13,238 nucleotides of DNA, from assembly GCA_003978135.1 (NCBI GenBank), contig QOAL01000204.1, positions 1-13,238 of the forward strand. The letters are read 5' to 3'. How positions within the stretch are numbered: the first letter of the stretch is position 1; each line of letters begins with the position of its first letter. The translations under genes and the position numbers were made by a program. Source of the DNA: Thermodesulfatator sp. (GTDB lineage: Bacteria; Desulfobacterota; Dissulfuribacteria; Dissulfuribacterales; QOAL01). This document shows, piece after piece, positions 1-7,948 of this stretch. The notes beneath the pieces were generated by a model. The model was not told where the DNA came from. It made no database searches and saw nothing but the letters and a program-made list of their open reading frames with translations.

Positions 1-2
1 AG

Positions 3-170
3 GTAGAGTATGAAGAGCTTATTTCTAGAGATATGAATAAATTTGATGACTCTGCTGAGTCCGATGAGGCGGGTGAGAATAGTAGTAGCTCTTTAGTTTT
101 TGAAATAGGAAAAACAAGCCTCTCTACTAAAGAGTTTAACACACACCTCATACGAGTAAGAATACAATGA
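3..170 (+). CDS. 3' end of an unidentified protein gene upstream of gspG (partial)
   Basis: A reading frame is open from the left edge to a TGA at 168-170, giving the last 55 residues of a protein that starts outside the window. I do not recognise the family. The tail is rich in Ser, Glu and Asp in its first half and ends in a short basic, hydrophobic stretch (THLIRVRIQ). Its stop overlaps the gspG ATG in an ATGA arrangement, the same junction type used later in this operon, which supports it being a real, co-transcribed gene. A hand count gives 61 G/C of 168 (about 36%), well below the downstream genes. An internal ATG at 33 exists but has no convincing ribosome binding site. A chance open frame of this length cannot be excluded. 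Confidence 0.5.
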   Translation, partial: VEYEELISRDMNKFDDSAESDEAGENSSSSLVFEIGKTSLSTKEFNTHLIRVRIQ

Positions 171-574
171 AAAGAGCTGCTTTTACCCTCATAGAACTTC
201 TTGTGGTGGTAATAATAATTGGCCTATTGGCATCTCTTGTTGCGCCCAAATTCTTTGGCAAACTGGGAGCCAGCAGGCAAAAAACCGCCAAGGCCCAGAT
301 AGAACTCCTTGGCAATGCCCTTGATGAATTCCGCTTGGATAACGGCAGGTATCCGACAACAGACGAGGGCCTGGAGGCCCTTAGGAAAAAACCCGCAGGG
401 CTCAACAACTGGGCCGGACCCTACCTGCCAAAACCTGTGCCCAAAGATCCATGGGGACATGAATACGTATATCGATGTCCGGGAGAACACGGTGACTATG
501 ACCTTTTCAGTTACGGGCGTGACGGCCAGGAAGGCGGAGAGGGAGAAGACTCTGATATAGTAAGCTGGGAATAG
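167..574 (+). CDS. gspG: Type II secretion system major pseudopilin GspG
   Basis: Major subunit of the periplasmic pseudopilus that assembles on the inner-membrane platform and is thought to push substrates through the secretin. The 135-residue product has a class III prepilin leader (MKRAA before FTLIELL), with the conserved Glu at mature position 5 (residue 10) and a hydrophobic helix to about residue 28. Family hallmarks follow: YPTTDEGLEAL near residue 62, PKDPWG near 92-97, and a C-terminal Gly/Asp-rich loop (residues 117-131) matching the calcium-binding loop of GspG. The start is fixed by the five-residue leader. The ribosome binding site is weak, so coupling to the overlapping upstream frame is plausible. 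Odd point: the residue before the cleavage site is Ala (GCT) where Gly is nearly universal. The gene heads the T2SS operon, whereas gspG usually sits in the middle. Confidence 0.96.
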   Translation: MKRAAFTLIELLVVVIIIGLLASLVAPKFFGKLGASRQKTAKAQIELLGNALDEFRLDNGRYPTTDEGLEALRKKPAGLNNWAGPYLPKPVPKDPWGHEYVYRCPGEHGDYDLFSYGRDGQEGGEGEDSDIVSWE

Positions 575-581
575 ATAATTT

Positions 582-2234
582 ATGGCCCTTGAACAGATAA
601 ACAGCAAAGTGCCTTCATTTTTGAGAGGCATTCTCTCTAAAAACAATGACATCTCGAATGGTCGCACTGCTGAACCAGACGGCAATGGGCAGGAACAGGA
701 GATACCAAATCCCTTGACCCTCGGGATAGAAAAGATAGAGGCTGGAGATTTTCCCGAGAAGCCTCCCATGGTCAATGGTCTCAGCTCCCAGCAGATGCAG
801 CAATGGAAGGTAGTACCTGTGGAAGTCACCCACGACAGTGTGAGGGTGGCCATGGCAAATCCTCTTGATATCTATCTTCTCGAACTCCTGGAAGATATTT
901 ATCAAAAGAAGATACAGCCTTTGTTTGCAGATCAGGAGGACATCCTTGCAGTGCTTTACCGATGGTACGAGGCTGACTCTGACATGGAAGCAGGTGATGA
1001 AGAGGACGAATCTGCAATAGAAGACGGTTTATGGGATGACCCTGAACAACTAAGAGACCTGGCAACAGAAGCTCCTGTAGTCAGGCTGGTGAACCACGTC
1101 ATTAATCAGGCGCTTGAGGTCAAGGCATCTGACATTCACTTTGAGCCATTCAGGGACAATCTTAAAATAAGATTCAGGATTGATGGAGTGCTGCACGACG
1201 TCGAGACGGTTTCAAAAAAGCTGCAGCCAGCCATCACCTCTCGCCTGAAGCTCATGGCCAAGATGAACATAGCAGAAATGCGCCTGCCCCAAGACGGCAG
1301 GATCAAGGTCAAAGACGGCAGGAGGGAAATAGACATCAGGGTATCCTCCCTTCCCACGATCTTCGGCGAAAGCATCGTACTGAGACTCCTTAACCGGGAC
1401 GAGGTCAGACTCGAGCTGGACTTTCTCGGTATTTCGCAGGACATCCTGGAAAGATTTGGAAGACTCATAACAAGACCATACGGGATGATCCTTGTCACCG
1501 GTCCCACGGGAAGCGGAAAGACTACAACGCTTTACAGCGTAATGAACAGGATCAACTCTCCTGATAAAAAAATCGTCACCGTGGAAGATCCAGTCGAATA
1601 CCAGCTTGAAGGAATAAACCAGATACAGGTCAAGTCCAGCATCGGACTTACCTTTGCATCAGCATTGCGGACTATCTTGAGACAGGACCCCGATGTCATA
1701 CTGATTGGAGAAATCAGAGACATGGAGACAGCAGAAATAGCCGTTCAATCGGCCCTTACAGGCCACCTGGTTTTTTCCACGCTCCACACCAACGACGCGG
1801 CCAGCGCAATCACCAGGCTGCAGGAAATGGGGGTGGAATCGTACCTCATCTCATCATGTCTGCTTGCCATCATGGCCCAGCGGCTTGTCAGGAAAATATG
1901 TCCCAACTGCAAAGAAGAATACGTGCTGCCTGCAGAATTTATCGCAGAAGCAGCTTCAGCTCTCGGTGTGCCTGAAGAGGAAGTGCCACGAACCACCTGG
2001 AGGGGTGCAGGATGCCATGCCTGTGCAAATACTGGCTATTCAGGCCGTACAGGCATCTATGAACTCATAGAAATTTCAGAGGGAATATCTTCACTGATAT
2101 TAAATGGCGAGAATTCGAGTGCCATATCTGCAAAGGCCCAGGAATTTGGCATGCGTACCCTGAGACAGGATGGCCTGGCCCAGGTATTACAGGGTATTAC
2201 CACACTGGAAGAGGTTATGAGGGTTACCAACTAA
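582..2234 (+). CDS. gspE: Type II secretion system assembly ATPase GspE
   Basis: Cytoplasmic hexameric ATPase that powers pseudopilus assembly, docking on GspL and GspF. The 550-residue product has an MshEN/GspE-N type domain at about 70-130, an acidic linker at about 131-155, and then the N2 domain beginning near residue 163 (ASDIHFEP at 182-189). The catalytic core shows Walker A GPTGSGKT at 307-314, an Asp box around VEDPVEY (334-340), Walker B DVILIGEIRD at 371-380 and the His box GHLVFSTLHTNDA at 394-406. A tetracysteine zinc site is present: Cys441 and Cys444, then Cys479 and Cys482. All expected catalytic residues are intact and length is normal. It starts 8 bases after the gspG stop and its own TAA abuts the gspF ATG. 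The zinc motif and T2SS neighbours favour GspE over PilB. Confidence 0.97.
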   Translation: MALEQINSKVPSFLRGILSKNNDISNGRTAEPDGNGQEQEIPNPLTLGIEKIEAGDFPEKPPMVNGLSSQQMQQWKVVPVEVTHDSVRVAMANPLDIYLLELLEDIYQKKIQPLFADQEDILAVLYRWYEADSDMEAGDEEDESAIEDGLWDDPEQLRDLATEAPVVRLVNHVINQALEVKASDIHFEPFRDNLKIRFRIDGVLHDVETVSKKLQPAITSRLKLMAKMNIAEMRLPQDGRIKVKDGRREIDIRVSSLPTIFGESIVLRLLNRDEVRLELDFLGISQDILERFGRLITRPYGMILVTGPTGSGKTTTLYSVMNRINSPDKKIVTVEDPVEYQLEGINQIQVKSSIGLTFASALRTILRQDPDVILIGEIRDMETAEIAVQSALTGHLVFSTLHTNDAASAITRLQEMGVESYLISSCLLAIMAQRLVRKICPNCKEEYVLPAEFIAEAASALGVPEEEVPRTTWRGAGCHACANTGYSGRTGIYELIEISEGISSLILNGENSSAISAKAQEFGMRTLRQDGLAQVLQGITTLEEVMRVTN

Positions 2235-3440
2235 ATGCCTGAATTCTCATACGAGGCCATCAATCATAAGGGTGAGAGGATTTCCGGCACCAGCAGTGCT
2301 CCATCCCGGGATGAAATGGCTGCTTCTCTGGTCGCAAAGGGCCTTCAGCCTGTTCAGCTCAAGAGGCTTCGTTCCTTTGAAACCTTTTTTGAGTTCAAAA
2401 AGAATAAAATCGGCATTGACGATGTACTGTATTTTACCAGTGAGCTGTCAGACCTTCTTGAAGCCGGTGTCCCCCTGGAGCGTTCCCTTACCATCTTGGC
2501 TGATGCCACGGACAAAAAGGATGTAAGAAAGCTGGTATTAGACCTGAGAGACTCCATTCATGGAGGTAAATCCCTCTCAGAGGCCCTTGGCGCATATCCC
2601 GATGTATTTGACAAGCTCTATGTAAACATGATCAAGGTCGGAGAGCTGGGAGGTGTGCTTCCCGGGGTCCTGAACAGGCTTGGGGATTTCATGGAACGCT
2701 CCAGGCAAATCAGAAAATTCATAATTTCCTCGTCAATTTACCCGTCTATCCTTGCCTTTGTGGGCCTGGTTTCCGTATTTATCCTGGTGACCTTCGTAGT
2801 GCCCAAATTCGGCCAGATCTTTCAGGATCTTAACCAGCCAATGCCATTAATGACCAGGCTGATTCTCGATGCCAGCCTTTTTTTACAGCAATGGTGGTGG
2901 CTCATTTTTTTAATATTGCTGCTTGCTTATATGCTTTTCAGGTTTCAGATAAACACGCCTGAAGGCAGGGCCAGGTGGGACGAATTAAAACTCAGGCTGC
3001 CCCTCATGAGCAAATTCATAAAGCAGGTAGAGCTTGGAAGATTTGCCAGGACCCTTGGCACCCTGCTGGAAAGTGGTGTCCCTATCCTCAAGGGCATCAG
3101 CCTGGCTTCCGAAGTAGTAGGAAACACTGTTATTAAACAGGCTGTACAGGAACTGTACAAGGGGGTCAGGCAGGGTAAAAGCCTGAGTCTTCTCATGAGA
3201 AAATCAGGTATATTTCCGTCACTGATGATTCATCTGGTCTCAGTTGGAGAGGAAACCGGAGGCCTTCCACGCATGCTCCTGAAAATTGCAGATGATTTTG
3301 ATGATCAGGTTCAATCCGAGACCAAGATCTTTCTGAATATGCTTGAGCCCATCACAATTGTGGTAATGGGCGTTGTCATCGGTGGAATAATTATGTCCAT
3401 GCTATTGGCCATATTCGGCATCAATGATGTGTCGTTCTGA
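2235..3440 (+). CDS. gspF: Type II secretion system inner-membrane platform protein GspF
   Basis: Polytopic inner-membrane protein of the assembly platform, contacting GspE and GspL. The 401-residue product has the two repeated T2SSF domains of the family, at about 65-190 and 268-392. Each contains the paired signature, seen as LLEAGVPLERSL (74-85) and LLESGVPILKGI (277-288), followed by a GE(L/E) element (VGELGG 135-140, VGEETGG 337-343). Predicted membrane segments lie near 168-190, 219-236 and 370-394. Length and architecture are standard. The ATG directly follows the gspE TAA with no intervening base, so translation is probably coupled. PilC of type IV pili is the closest alternative family, excluded by the T2SS pseudopilin neighbours. 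Confidence 0.96.
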   Translation: MPEFSYEAINHKGERISGTSSAPSRDEMAASLVAKGLQPVQLKRLRSFETFFEFKKNKIGIDDVLYFTSELSDLLEAGVPLERSLTILADATDKKDVRKLVLDLRDSIHGGKSLSEALGAYPDVFDKLYVNMIKVGELGGVLPGVLNRLGDFMERSRQIRKFIISSSIYPSILAFVGLVSVFILVTFVVPKFGQIFQDLNQPMPLMTRLILDASLFLQQWWWLIFLILLLAYMLFRFQINTPEGRARWDELKLRLPLMSKFIKQVELGRFARTLGTLLESGVPILKGISLASEVVGNTVIKQAVQELYKGVRQGKSLSLLMRKSGIFPSLMIHLVSVGEETGGLPRMLLKIADDFDDQVQSETKIFLNMLEPITIVVMGVVIGGIIMSMLLAIFGINDVSF

Positions 3441-3468
3441 TTGCCTAAAGCCAACAGTCATCACAAAA

Positions 3469-3933
3469 ATGCCCTTTAGCAAAAATCCTGGACTGGAGTC
3501 GGGATTTACCCTTTTTGAGCTCATGGTCGTCCTCGTGCTCATAGGTCTTTTGAGTTCCATGGTCTTTGTAGCTGTTTCCAGCGGGCTGTTGAAATCAAGG
3601 GAAACCAAATTCGTAAACCAATTTGCCAATGCACTGAAGGGAGCCAGGACCAGGGCCCTTGGCCAGGGCAAGGCTGTAAGATTTATTATTGACAGTGAAA
3701 ACAGAAAGTTCGGCCTCAAGCCTCCTGGCCTCCAGGAAATTCCTGCTTCCATCCAGATAGAAGGAGAAGATATTGAAGAACTCCAGGACGGAGTTTACGG
3801 AATAGTATTCTATCCTGACGGAAGCTCAAGCGGTGGAGAACTGGATCTGAAATGGGCCAATGGCAGGGTAGATACGTTCAAAATTGCCCGGATCTGGAGC
3901 ACTGTGCTCCACGAAACCTCTGGCAGACAATGA
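3469..3933 (+). CDS. gspH: Type II secretion system minor pseudopilin GspH
   Basis: Minor pseudopilin thought to link the tip complex (I, J, K) to the GspG shaft. From the chosen ATG the leader is MPFSKNPGLESG followed by FTLFELMVVLVLIGLL, giving a 12-residue leader, Gly at -1, Glu at mature +5 and a hydrophobic helix. The frame also contains in-frame ATGs at 3424 and 3427, inside the end of gspF, which would give leaders of 27 or 26 residues. I prefer 3469 on leader length, but neither start has a clear ribosome binding site. The product is 154 residues. The C-terminal half has FYPDGSSSGGEL (at about residues 109-120), the strand-loop typical of GspH/FimT. Position between gspF and gspI also supports the call. 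Confidence 0.88.
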   Translation: MPFSKNPGLESGFTLFELMVVLVLIGLLSSMVFVAVSSGLLKSRETKFVNQFANALKGARTRALGQGKAVRFIIDSENRKFGLKPPGLQEIPASIQIEGEDIEELQDGVYGIVFYPDGSSSGGELDLKWANGRVDTFKIARIWSTVLHETSGRQ

Positions 3934-3971
3934 TGTTGCTGAACACACAAGAGGCGTCTTCAGTCAGCAGC

Positions 3972-3977
3972 AGAGGA
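3972..3977 (+). promoter_or_regulatory. Ribosome binding site deciding the gspI start
   Basis: AGAGGA lies 9 bases before ATG 3987. It favours that start over the in-frame ATGs at 3930 and 3933, which have no Shine-Dalgarno match and would give a leader of 23 or 24 residues. Confidence 0.5.
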
Positions 3978-3986
3978 CTTCCCTTC

Positions 3987-4385
3987 ATGTGTACCAGGGG
4001 ATTCACCCTTATGGAAGTGCTGGTAGCAACTGCCATTACCGGAATGGCCCTGGGAGTTATTCTCAGCCTTTTGGCCCAAGGGCACAGGCAGGCCTACAGG
4101 GGTGATATCTCTCGTATGGCAGCAGAGGCCTCGGTCAATCTTCTGGACAGATGGCAGTCAAAGGGCAAGTTCCCGTCTTCTGAACAGGGCGATATCGAAG
4201 ATTTCAGCGGCTGGACCTATTCCATAGAATCCAGGCCCCTTGTCACCCACGTCACCCTTCCCTCAGGCCAAACCAGGCAGGTGGAACCTGAAGAACTTGT
4301 GGAAATCGATTTGACCCTCAATCCGCCTGGAAATGCGAAAAAATTCAAACTGGCCTTCTGGATCCCGAGATCTTCTGTGGAGTAA
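3987..4385 (+). CDS. gspI: Type II secretion system minor pseudopilin GspI
   Basis: Minor pseudopilin of the tip complex with GspJ and GspK. The chosen start gives leader MCTRG, then FTLMEVLVATAITGMALGVI, with Gly at -1 and Glu at mature +5. The mature protein has a hydrophobic N-terminal helix and a small globular domain containing GWTYSIESRPL, resembling the W-x-V/Y strand of GspI proteins. The product is 132 residues, normal for the family. An upstream in-frame ATG at 3930 overlaps the gspH stop (ATGATG/TGA) and could be used by coupling, but it would add 19 residues to the leader. The five-residue leader with an upstream AGAGGA is the more typical form. The gspI stop codon shares bases with the first ATG of gspJ. 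Confidence 0.88.
   Translation: MCTRGFTLMEVLVATAITGMALGVILSLLAQGHRQAYRGDISRMAAEASVNLLDRWQSKGKFPSSEQGDIEDFSGWTYSIESRPLVTHVTLPSGQTRQVEPEELVEIDLTLNPPGNAKKFKLAFWIPRSSVE
4379..4382 (+). promoter_or_regulatory. Ribosome binding site of gspJ, inside the gspI 3' end
   Basis: GGAG sits 5 bases before ATG 4388 and only 2 before ATG 4385, so the second Met is the better-placed start. The site lies within the last codons of gspI, consistent with termination-reinitiation at this junction. Confidence 0.4.
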
Positions 4386-4387
4386 TG

Positions 4388-5026
4388 ATGAAAAATCAGG
4401 AAGGCTTTACCCTGCTGGAACTTCTCATATCCATCACGCTCATTGCCGTTCTGGTGGTTGTGTTGTCCATGGCACTCAGGACGGGCATAAATGCATACAC
4501 CCGCTCAAAGGACTACAATCGTTTCTACCTTCCCAGGACCGCCCTTTATGGCCTGCTATGGCGTCAGCTTGAAGCAATCACACCGAACAGTAATCCATAT
4601 AGCCTGTTTGTAGGAGAAAAGGATGCCCTGACCTTTACCACCACTTGCGTGCCCCAGGGTACTGGACAGGGAGGGATATTTCAGGTTGCCTACCTGTTCG
4701 ACGAGAGCGAGGAGCGCATAATCTATGGTCAAAAAATCATTACTGTAAGGAAAAATCTTGAGAGCAGGATCCCCGAAGATCTTCTCAGGCTAGACAGTGA
4801 GCGGCTTTCTGAAAAAGGCTGGTTAACAGACGAGATCCAAGACGTAGAAGAATTTTTACTCACTTATAAACCTACCAATGCCCGGGATAAGGAAAATCCT
4901 GATGACTGGAAGGACACAGTAAGAAGAGGCAGTTTTATACCCTCGGAACTGGCCTTCAAATTAAGATTCAAAAAACAGCACAAAAAGGATGAGCCGTGGC
5001 AGGTACTCCCAGTAGGTATAAAGTAG
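4388..5026 (+). CDS. gspJ: Type II secretion system minor pseudopilin GspJ
   Basis: Minor pseudopilin forming the tip trimer with GspI and GspK. The leader MKNQEG precedes FTLLELLISITLIAVLVVVL, with Gly at -1, Glu at mature +5 and a strongly hydrophobic helix. The 212-residue product is in the usual GspJ range. The body shows the LxRQLEAI-type helix (LLWRQLEAI), a DALTFTTT strand and a later VAYLFDE strand, as expected for this beta-rich family. An ATG one codon earlier (4385) overlaps the gspI stop as TAATG and would only add one Met. The TAG stop at 5024-5026 abuts the gspK ATG. Context between gspI and gspK makes the assignment firm even though the body is poorly conserved between species. 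Confidence 0.9.
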   Translation: MKNQEGFTLLELLISITLIAVLVVVLSMALRTGINAYTRSKDYNRFYLPRTALYGLLWRQLEAITPNSNPYSLFVGEKDALTFTTTCVPQGTGQGGIFQVAYLFDESEERIIYGQKIITVRKNLESRIPEDLLRLDSERLSEKGWLTDEIQDVEEFLLTYKPTNARDKENPDDWKDTVRRGSFIPSELAFKLRFKKQHKKDEPWQVLPVGIK

Positions 5027-5941
5027 ATGTGCATGTGTAAAACAAGCCATAAATACAAACTATCCCCTGTAGTTATTCGTGAAAATGAAAAAGGCACAAT
5101 ACTTGTCCTGGTACTTTGGGTAATAGCGCTTCTAACCATGGTTGCAGGGTACTTTTCCGTTGAAACAAGGCTCAGAGGGAACATGGGACACGGAACATGG
5201 AACCTGCTGAAGTCAAAACTTGAGATAGAATCGGTTTTGAACCTGGCAGCAGTCTATATGGCCCCCCTGGAACAGGATAGTGACACAGATGATCCTGACC
5301 ATTTTCTGCTGGCTGACGGATCAACATACAAGGTATTTATCAACGGACGAGACCTGGAATTTACCATTGAGGACGAAAGGGGCAAAATAGACCTGAACAA
5401 GGTGTCCGAAGAAACGCTCGCCACTGTGCTGGACGGTTTGCTTGGCGCCCAGGATGAAAATATCGCTTCAAATCTGACAGACGCAATACTGGACTGGAGA
5501 GACAATGATGATGACAAACGTCCCCATGGCGCGGAAAAGGAATATTACCAGGCACTTAGTCCGTCCTATGAGCCGTCCAACTCTAAATTCATGTATCTTG
5601 AACAGCTCCTCCTGGTTAAGGACATGAAACCGAACATCTACTGGGGCCCCATAAAATGGCAGAATGTTCAGGAAAAAGAGGAATCTCCCGCGTGGAAAGG
5701 TGGTCTTCAGGACATTTTTACTGTATACAATCAGGGAGGAAATGTGATCAAGGCTGCTGCCCCGGAACCCCTGCTTAAAATCCTTGACGAAAAGGATCTT
5801 TCAGACAAGGGAGGGAAAGGGACAATCCGACTTAAGGCATGCCTTTACCAGGGATGTTATCAGGTCTTCTGGGACCCGGTAAAGGATCAAAACAAGCTCT
5901 TTAAGCTTGTACATTGGCAGCAGATTCCAAGATTTGACTGA
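5027..5941 (+). CDS. gspK: Type II secretion system minor pseudopilin GspK
   Basis: Largest minor pseudopilin, thought to cap the pseudopilus tip. The 304-residue product has a 23-residue leader ending NEKG, followed by TILVLVLWVIALLTMVAGYF. Mature +5 is Leu rather than Glu, which is the known GspK exception. Family motifs follow: SVETR (44-48), the DERGKIDLNK block (116-125) and TDAILDWRDNDDDKRPHGAE (151-170), which carries the acidic cluster associated with metal binding and alpha-domain insertion in GspK. EYYQ at 172-175 and MYLEQLLLVKDM at 189-200 also fit. The ATG directly follows the gspJ TAG, and a second in-frame ATG (5033) would shorten the leader by two residues. The leader is longer than in the other pseudopilins. 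Confidence 0.94.
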   Translation: MCMCKTSHKYKLSPVVIRENEKGTILVLVLWVIALLTMVAGYFSVETRLRGNMGHGTWNLLKSKLEIESVLNLAAVYMAPLEQDSDTDDPDHFLLADGSTYKVFINGRDLEFTIEDERGKIDLNKVSEETLATVLDGLLGAQDENIASNLTDAILDWRDNDDDKRPHGAEKEYYQALSPSYEPSNSKFMYLEQLLLVKDMKPNIYWGPIKWQNVQEKEESPAWKGGLQDIFTVYNQGGNVIKAAAPEPLLKILDEKDLSDKGGKGTIRLKACLYQGCYQVFWDPVKDQNKLFKLVHWQQIPRFD

Positions 5942-5942
5942 A

Positions 5943-5948
5943 AAGGGG
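5943..5948 (+). promoter_or_regulatory. Ribosome binding site deciding a GTG start for gspL
   Basis: AAGGGG lies 6 bases before GTG 5955, the best-placed Shine-Dalgarno match in this junction. It supports GTG 5955 over TTG 5907 or TTG 5934, both of which lie inside gspK. Confidence 0.6.
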
Positions 5949-5954
5949 CTTTTT

Positions 5955-7298
5955 GTGTACTGCAAAGAGATCTTAGGCGTCCACATTGGCGAAAACAATC
6001 TGGAGTTCGCAAGTCTCAGAAAAAAATTCAGTTCATGGGAGCGTTTTTATCCTGCATTTATCCCGGAAGTCACCGGGCGAAACGGGATGGAACGCCTGGA
6101 AAGCCTGCTCACCAGTCTGAAGCCCAAAAGAACCAGACGGATATGCATTTCAATTCCCAGGAGCCGTTATTTCTTAAGAGAACTCTCCTTCCCCGGCCTC
6201 ACGTTGCAAGAGGCTGAAGGCAGCGCCAGGATGGCTGTCGGGATGCACAGTCATCTTCCAAAAGAGGAGATCTATTTCGACGTTTGGCCGCTTGCCCAAA
6301 ATGGGCAAAGCCGCGTGCTGCTGGCCTATGCCAAGCGTTCATACATTGACCCTATCCTTGAAATAGTCAGACGATCCGGGCACAGAAGATCCATGCATTG
6401 TATCTGTCCGTCAGGACTCGGTACTGACATTTTTCTCCGCATGTCCAGGCAAATAAAATTTCCTGCACTGAGCCTCCATCAGGAGGAAAAGGAATACGTC
6501 ATTAACCTCCACGGACTGACGGAGTGGGAAGGCTCTCACCTGGTGAGGCAAGAAGGGGACTTTCTCAACATTCAAAAGATATTGGAAATGCTGCCCCCCC
6601 GTTTCAGGCATGTGGAGAACATCTTCCGGATAGGAAATCTTGCTCCAGAGCTCTCTTCAATGGAGATTGCAGATCCATGTTCGAAACTCGAGGAGTTAAA
6701 GGTCTTCTGCGCCAAAGGGGAAATAGATGGTGGACTTACAGCGTGCTTTACCGGTACGTCCTCTTTTCCCCAGATATCCTTTCAAGACAGTCCGCGGAAA
6801 AGACCTCTGTTCCTTCGAATAAACACATTTCAATGGGCTGCAGCCGCATTGGCAGCGGCGATCCTGCTTGTGACGGGTTTGAAGGCGATAAAACTCGGAC
6901 AAATCTCCACAGCGTACAGCAAGAACCAAAAACAGTTACAACAACTGGAAAAACAATACCAGCCCCTCAGAAAGATAGAAGAAAAGATAGAAAGAATTAA
7001 AAAACTGGAAAAGGACATGGATGATTTCATCCATGAACGTCCCCGTGTCTTGAAAATACTCAAGGCACTTGCAGATACCACGCCTCTGGAGGCATGGATA
7101 AGGAGTTGCACGATCAGGGGTGGCATTGTAAGAGTTTCTGCCGAAGGGGGTTCAGCAGTAGATACCATGGAAAAATGGAGAAAAAACCCCTTGTTTTCAG
7201 AGGTAAAGCTGGTATCTCCAGTTACAAAAAATCGTCAACAGCAGGAAAGATATACAGTGGAACTCAAATTAAGAAGGCAGAATTCCTCAAAAAAATAA
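5955..7298 (+). CDS. gspL: Type II secretion system protein GspL (PilM-like plus PilN-like halves)
   Basis: Bitopic inner-membrane protein linking the cytoplasmic ATPase GspE to the periplasmic pseudopilus machinery and pairing with GspM. From GTG 5955 the product is 447 residues. The N-terminal half starts YCKEILGVHIGENNLEFASL, the beta-strand opening of the actin-like (PilM/GspL cytoplasmic) fold. A single membrane helix rich in Ala and Leu lies at about 293-314. A predicted coiled coil rich in Lys, Glu and Gln follows at about 320-360, and then a PilN/GspL-C ferredoxin-like domain ending in VELKLRRQ. GTG is preferred because it has a good ribosome binding site and places the start next to the actin-like fold. 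An upstream TTG (5907) would overlap gspK. The N-terminal domain is divergent, so the call leans on architecture and position. Confidence 0.88.
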   Translation: MYCKEILGVHIGENNLEFASLRKKFSSWERFYPAFIPEVTGRNGMERLESLLTSLKPKRTRRICISIPRSRYFLRELSFPGLTLQEAEGSARMAVGMHSHLPKEEIYFDVWPLAQNGQSRVLLAYAKRSYIDPILEIVRRSGHRRSMHCICPSGLGTDIFLRMSRQIKFPALSLHQEEKEYVINLHGLTEWEGSHLVRQEGDFLNIQKILEMLPPRFRHVENIFRIGNLAPELSSMEIADPCSKLEELKVFCAKGEIDGGLTACFTGTSSFPQISFQDSPRKRPLFLRINTFQWAAAALAAAILLVTGLKAIKLGQISTAYSKNQKQLQQLEKQYQPLRKIEEKIERIKKLEKDMDDFIHERPRVLKILKALADTTPLEAWIRSCTIRGGIVRVSAEGGSAVDTMEKWRKNPLFSEVKLVSPVTKNRQQQERYTVELKLRRQNSSKK

Positions 7299-7372
7299 GG
7301 CCGTGATGAATACCAGACAATAAGGATCAGAAGTCAGGATGGATTAACTCCGGGAAGGTCTTCAATAGAGCC

Positions 7373-7948
7373 ATGGCAGGCAAGTCATTTATATCACAAA
7401 ATAACAGACCGGCTTTTATAAAATACGGTGTGGTCATTATAGTTCTTATCCTCTGGTACAGCTTCTTGTGGAGTCCTGTCAACGAAAAAATCTCCGAGAG
7501 GCAAGCAGCCCTTGAAACACAAGCTCTTAAGATATCAAATCTACAGAAACGACTCAGCCGCCTCAAGGGAGTTGAAAAAAGGCTTTCTATTGAACAGGCC
7601 AGCTTTGAAAAGTTCAAAAAAAGGCTCGTACCAGGTAACAACCCTCAAATGGTTTCCACAAATATCCAGAATTCCTTTCTCAAGGACGCCTCTGAGGCAG
7701 GCATGGAGGTTCTGGTATACAGAAGCGGTAACAAGAGGCGGTGGCGGGATTATATGCTTGCAGTTTCTGTTTTCAACATCAAGGGATCAACCGCACAATT
7801 TGTGGATCTTCTGGAAAAAGTTGAGTCAGGCTACAAACTTTTACGGCTGAACAATATATCCATTTCAAAAATCAGGGCCAAAACCCCGCTACTCAGGATA
7901 AATCTCGAGGTTGAAGCCCTCTTCATGGGAGATAAGGCAGAGATATGA
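7373..7948 (+). CDS. gspM: Type II secretion system protein GspM (PilO-like)
   Basis: Bitopic inner-membrane partner of GspL. The 191-residue product has a short cytoplasmic N-terminus, one membrane helix at about 17-34 ending at WSP, a coiled coil from about 37 to 85, and a C-terminal region (about 90-191) consistent with the ferredoxin-like fold of GspM/PilO. The stretch FVDLLEKVESGYKLLRLNNISISK is typical of PilO-type periplasmic domains. No catalytic motif is expected. It follows a 74-base gap, the only sizeable gap in the T2SS block, and no alternative in-frame start or good ribosome binding site is visible upstream. The 3' end overlaps gspD by four bases (ATGA). Sequence similarity in this family is low, so the assignment rests on architecture and the gspL-gspD setting. 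Confidence 0.85.
   Translation: MAGKSFISQNNRPAFIKYGVVIIVLILWYSFLWSPVNEKISERQAALETQALKISNLQKRLSRLKGVEKRLSIEQASFEKFKKRLVPGNNPQMVSTNIQNSFLKDASEAGMEVLVYRSGNKRRWRDYMLAVSVFNIKGSTAQFVDLLEKVESGYKLLRLNNISISKIRAKTPLLRINLEVEALFMGDKAEI

Noticed and set aside
224..853. 209-codon open frame on the - strand across gspG and gspE
   Set aside because: It lies fully opposite two firmly identified genes, has no recognisable motif, and its sequence reads as the complement of conserved pseudopilin and ATPase codons.
5907..5954. TTG start at 5907 extending GspL by 16 residues
   Set aside because: It overlaps gspK by 35 bases, has no ribosome binding site, and the added residues do not resemble the start of the actin-like domain, unlike GTG 5955 with AAGGGG upstream.
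7306..7323. Five-codon mini-ORF in the gspL-gspM gap, possible leader peptide
   Set aside because: It is too short, without a ribosome binding site, runs of a regulatory amino acid codon, or a following attenuator-like hairpin.
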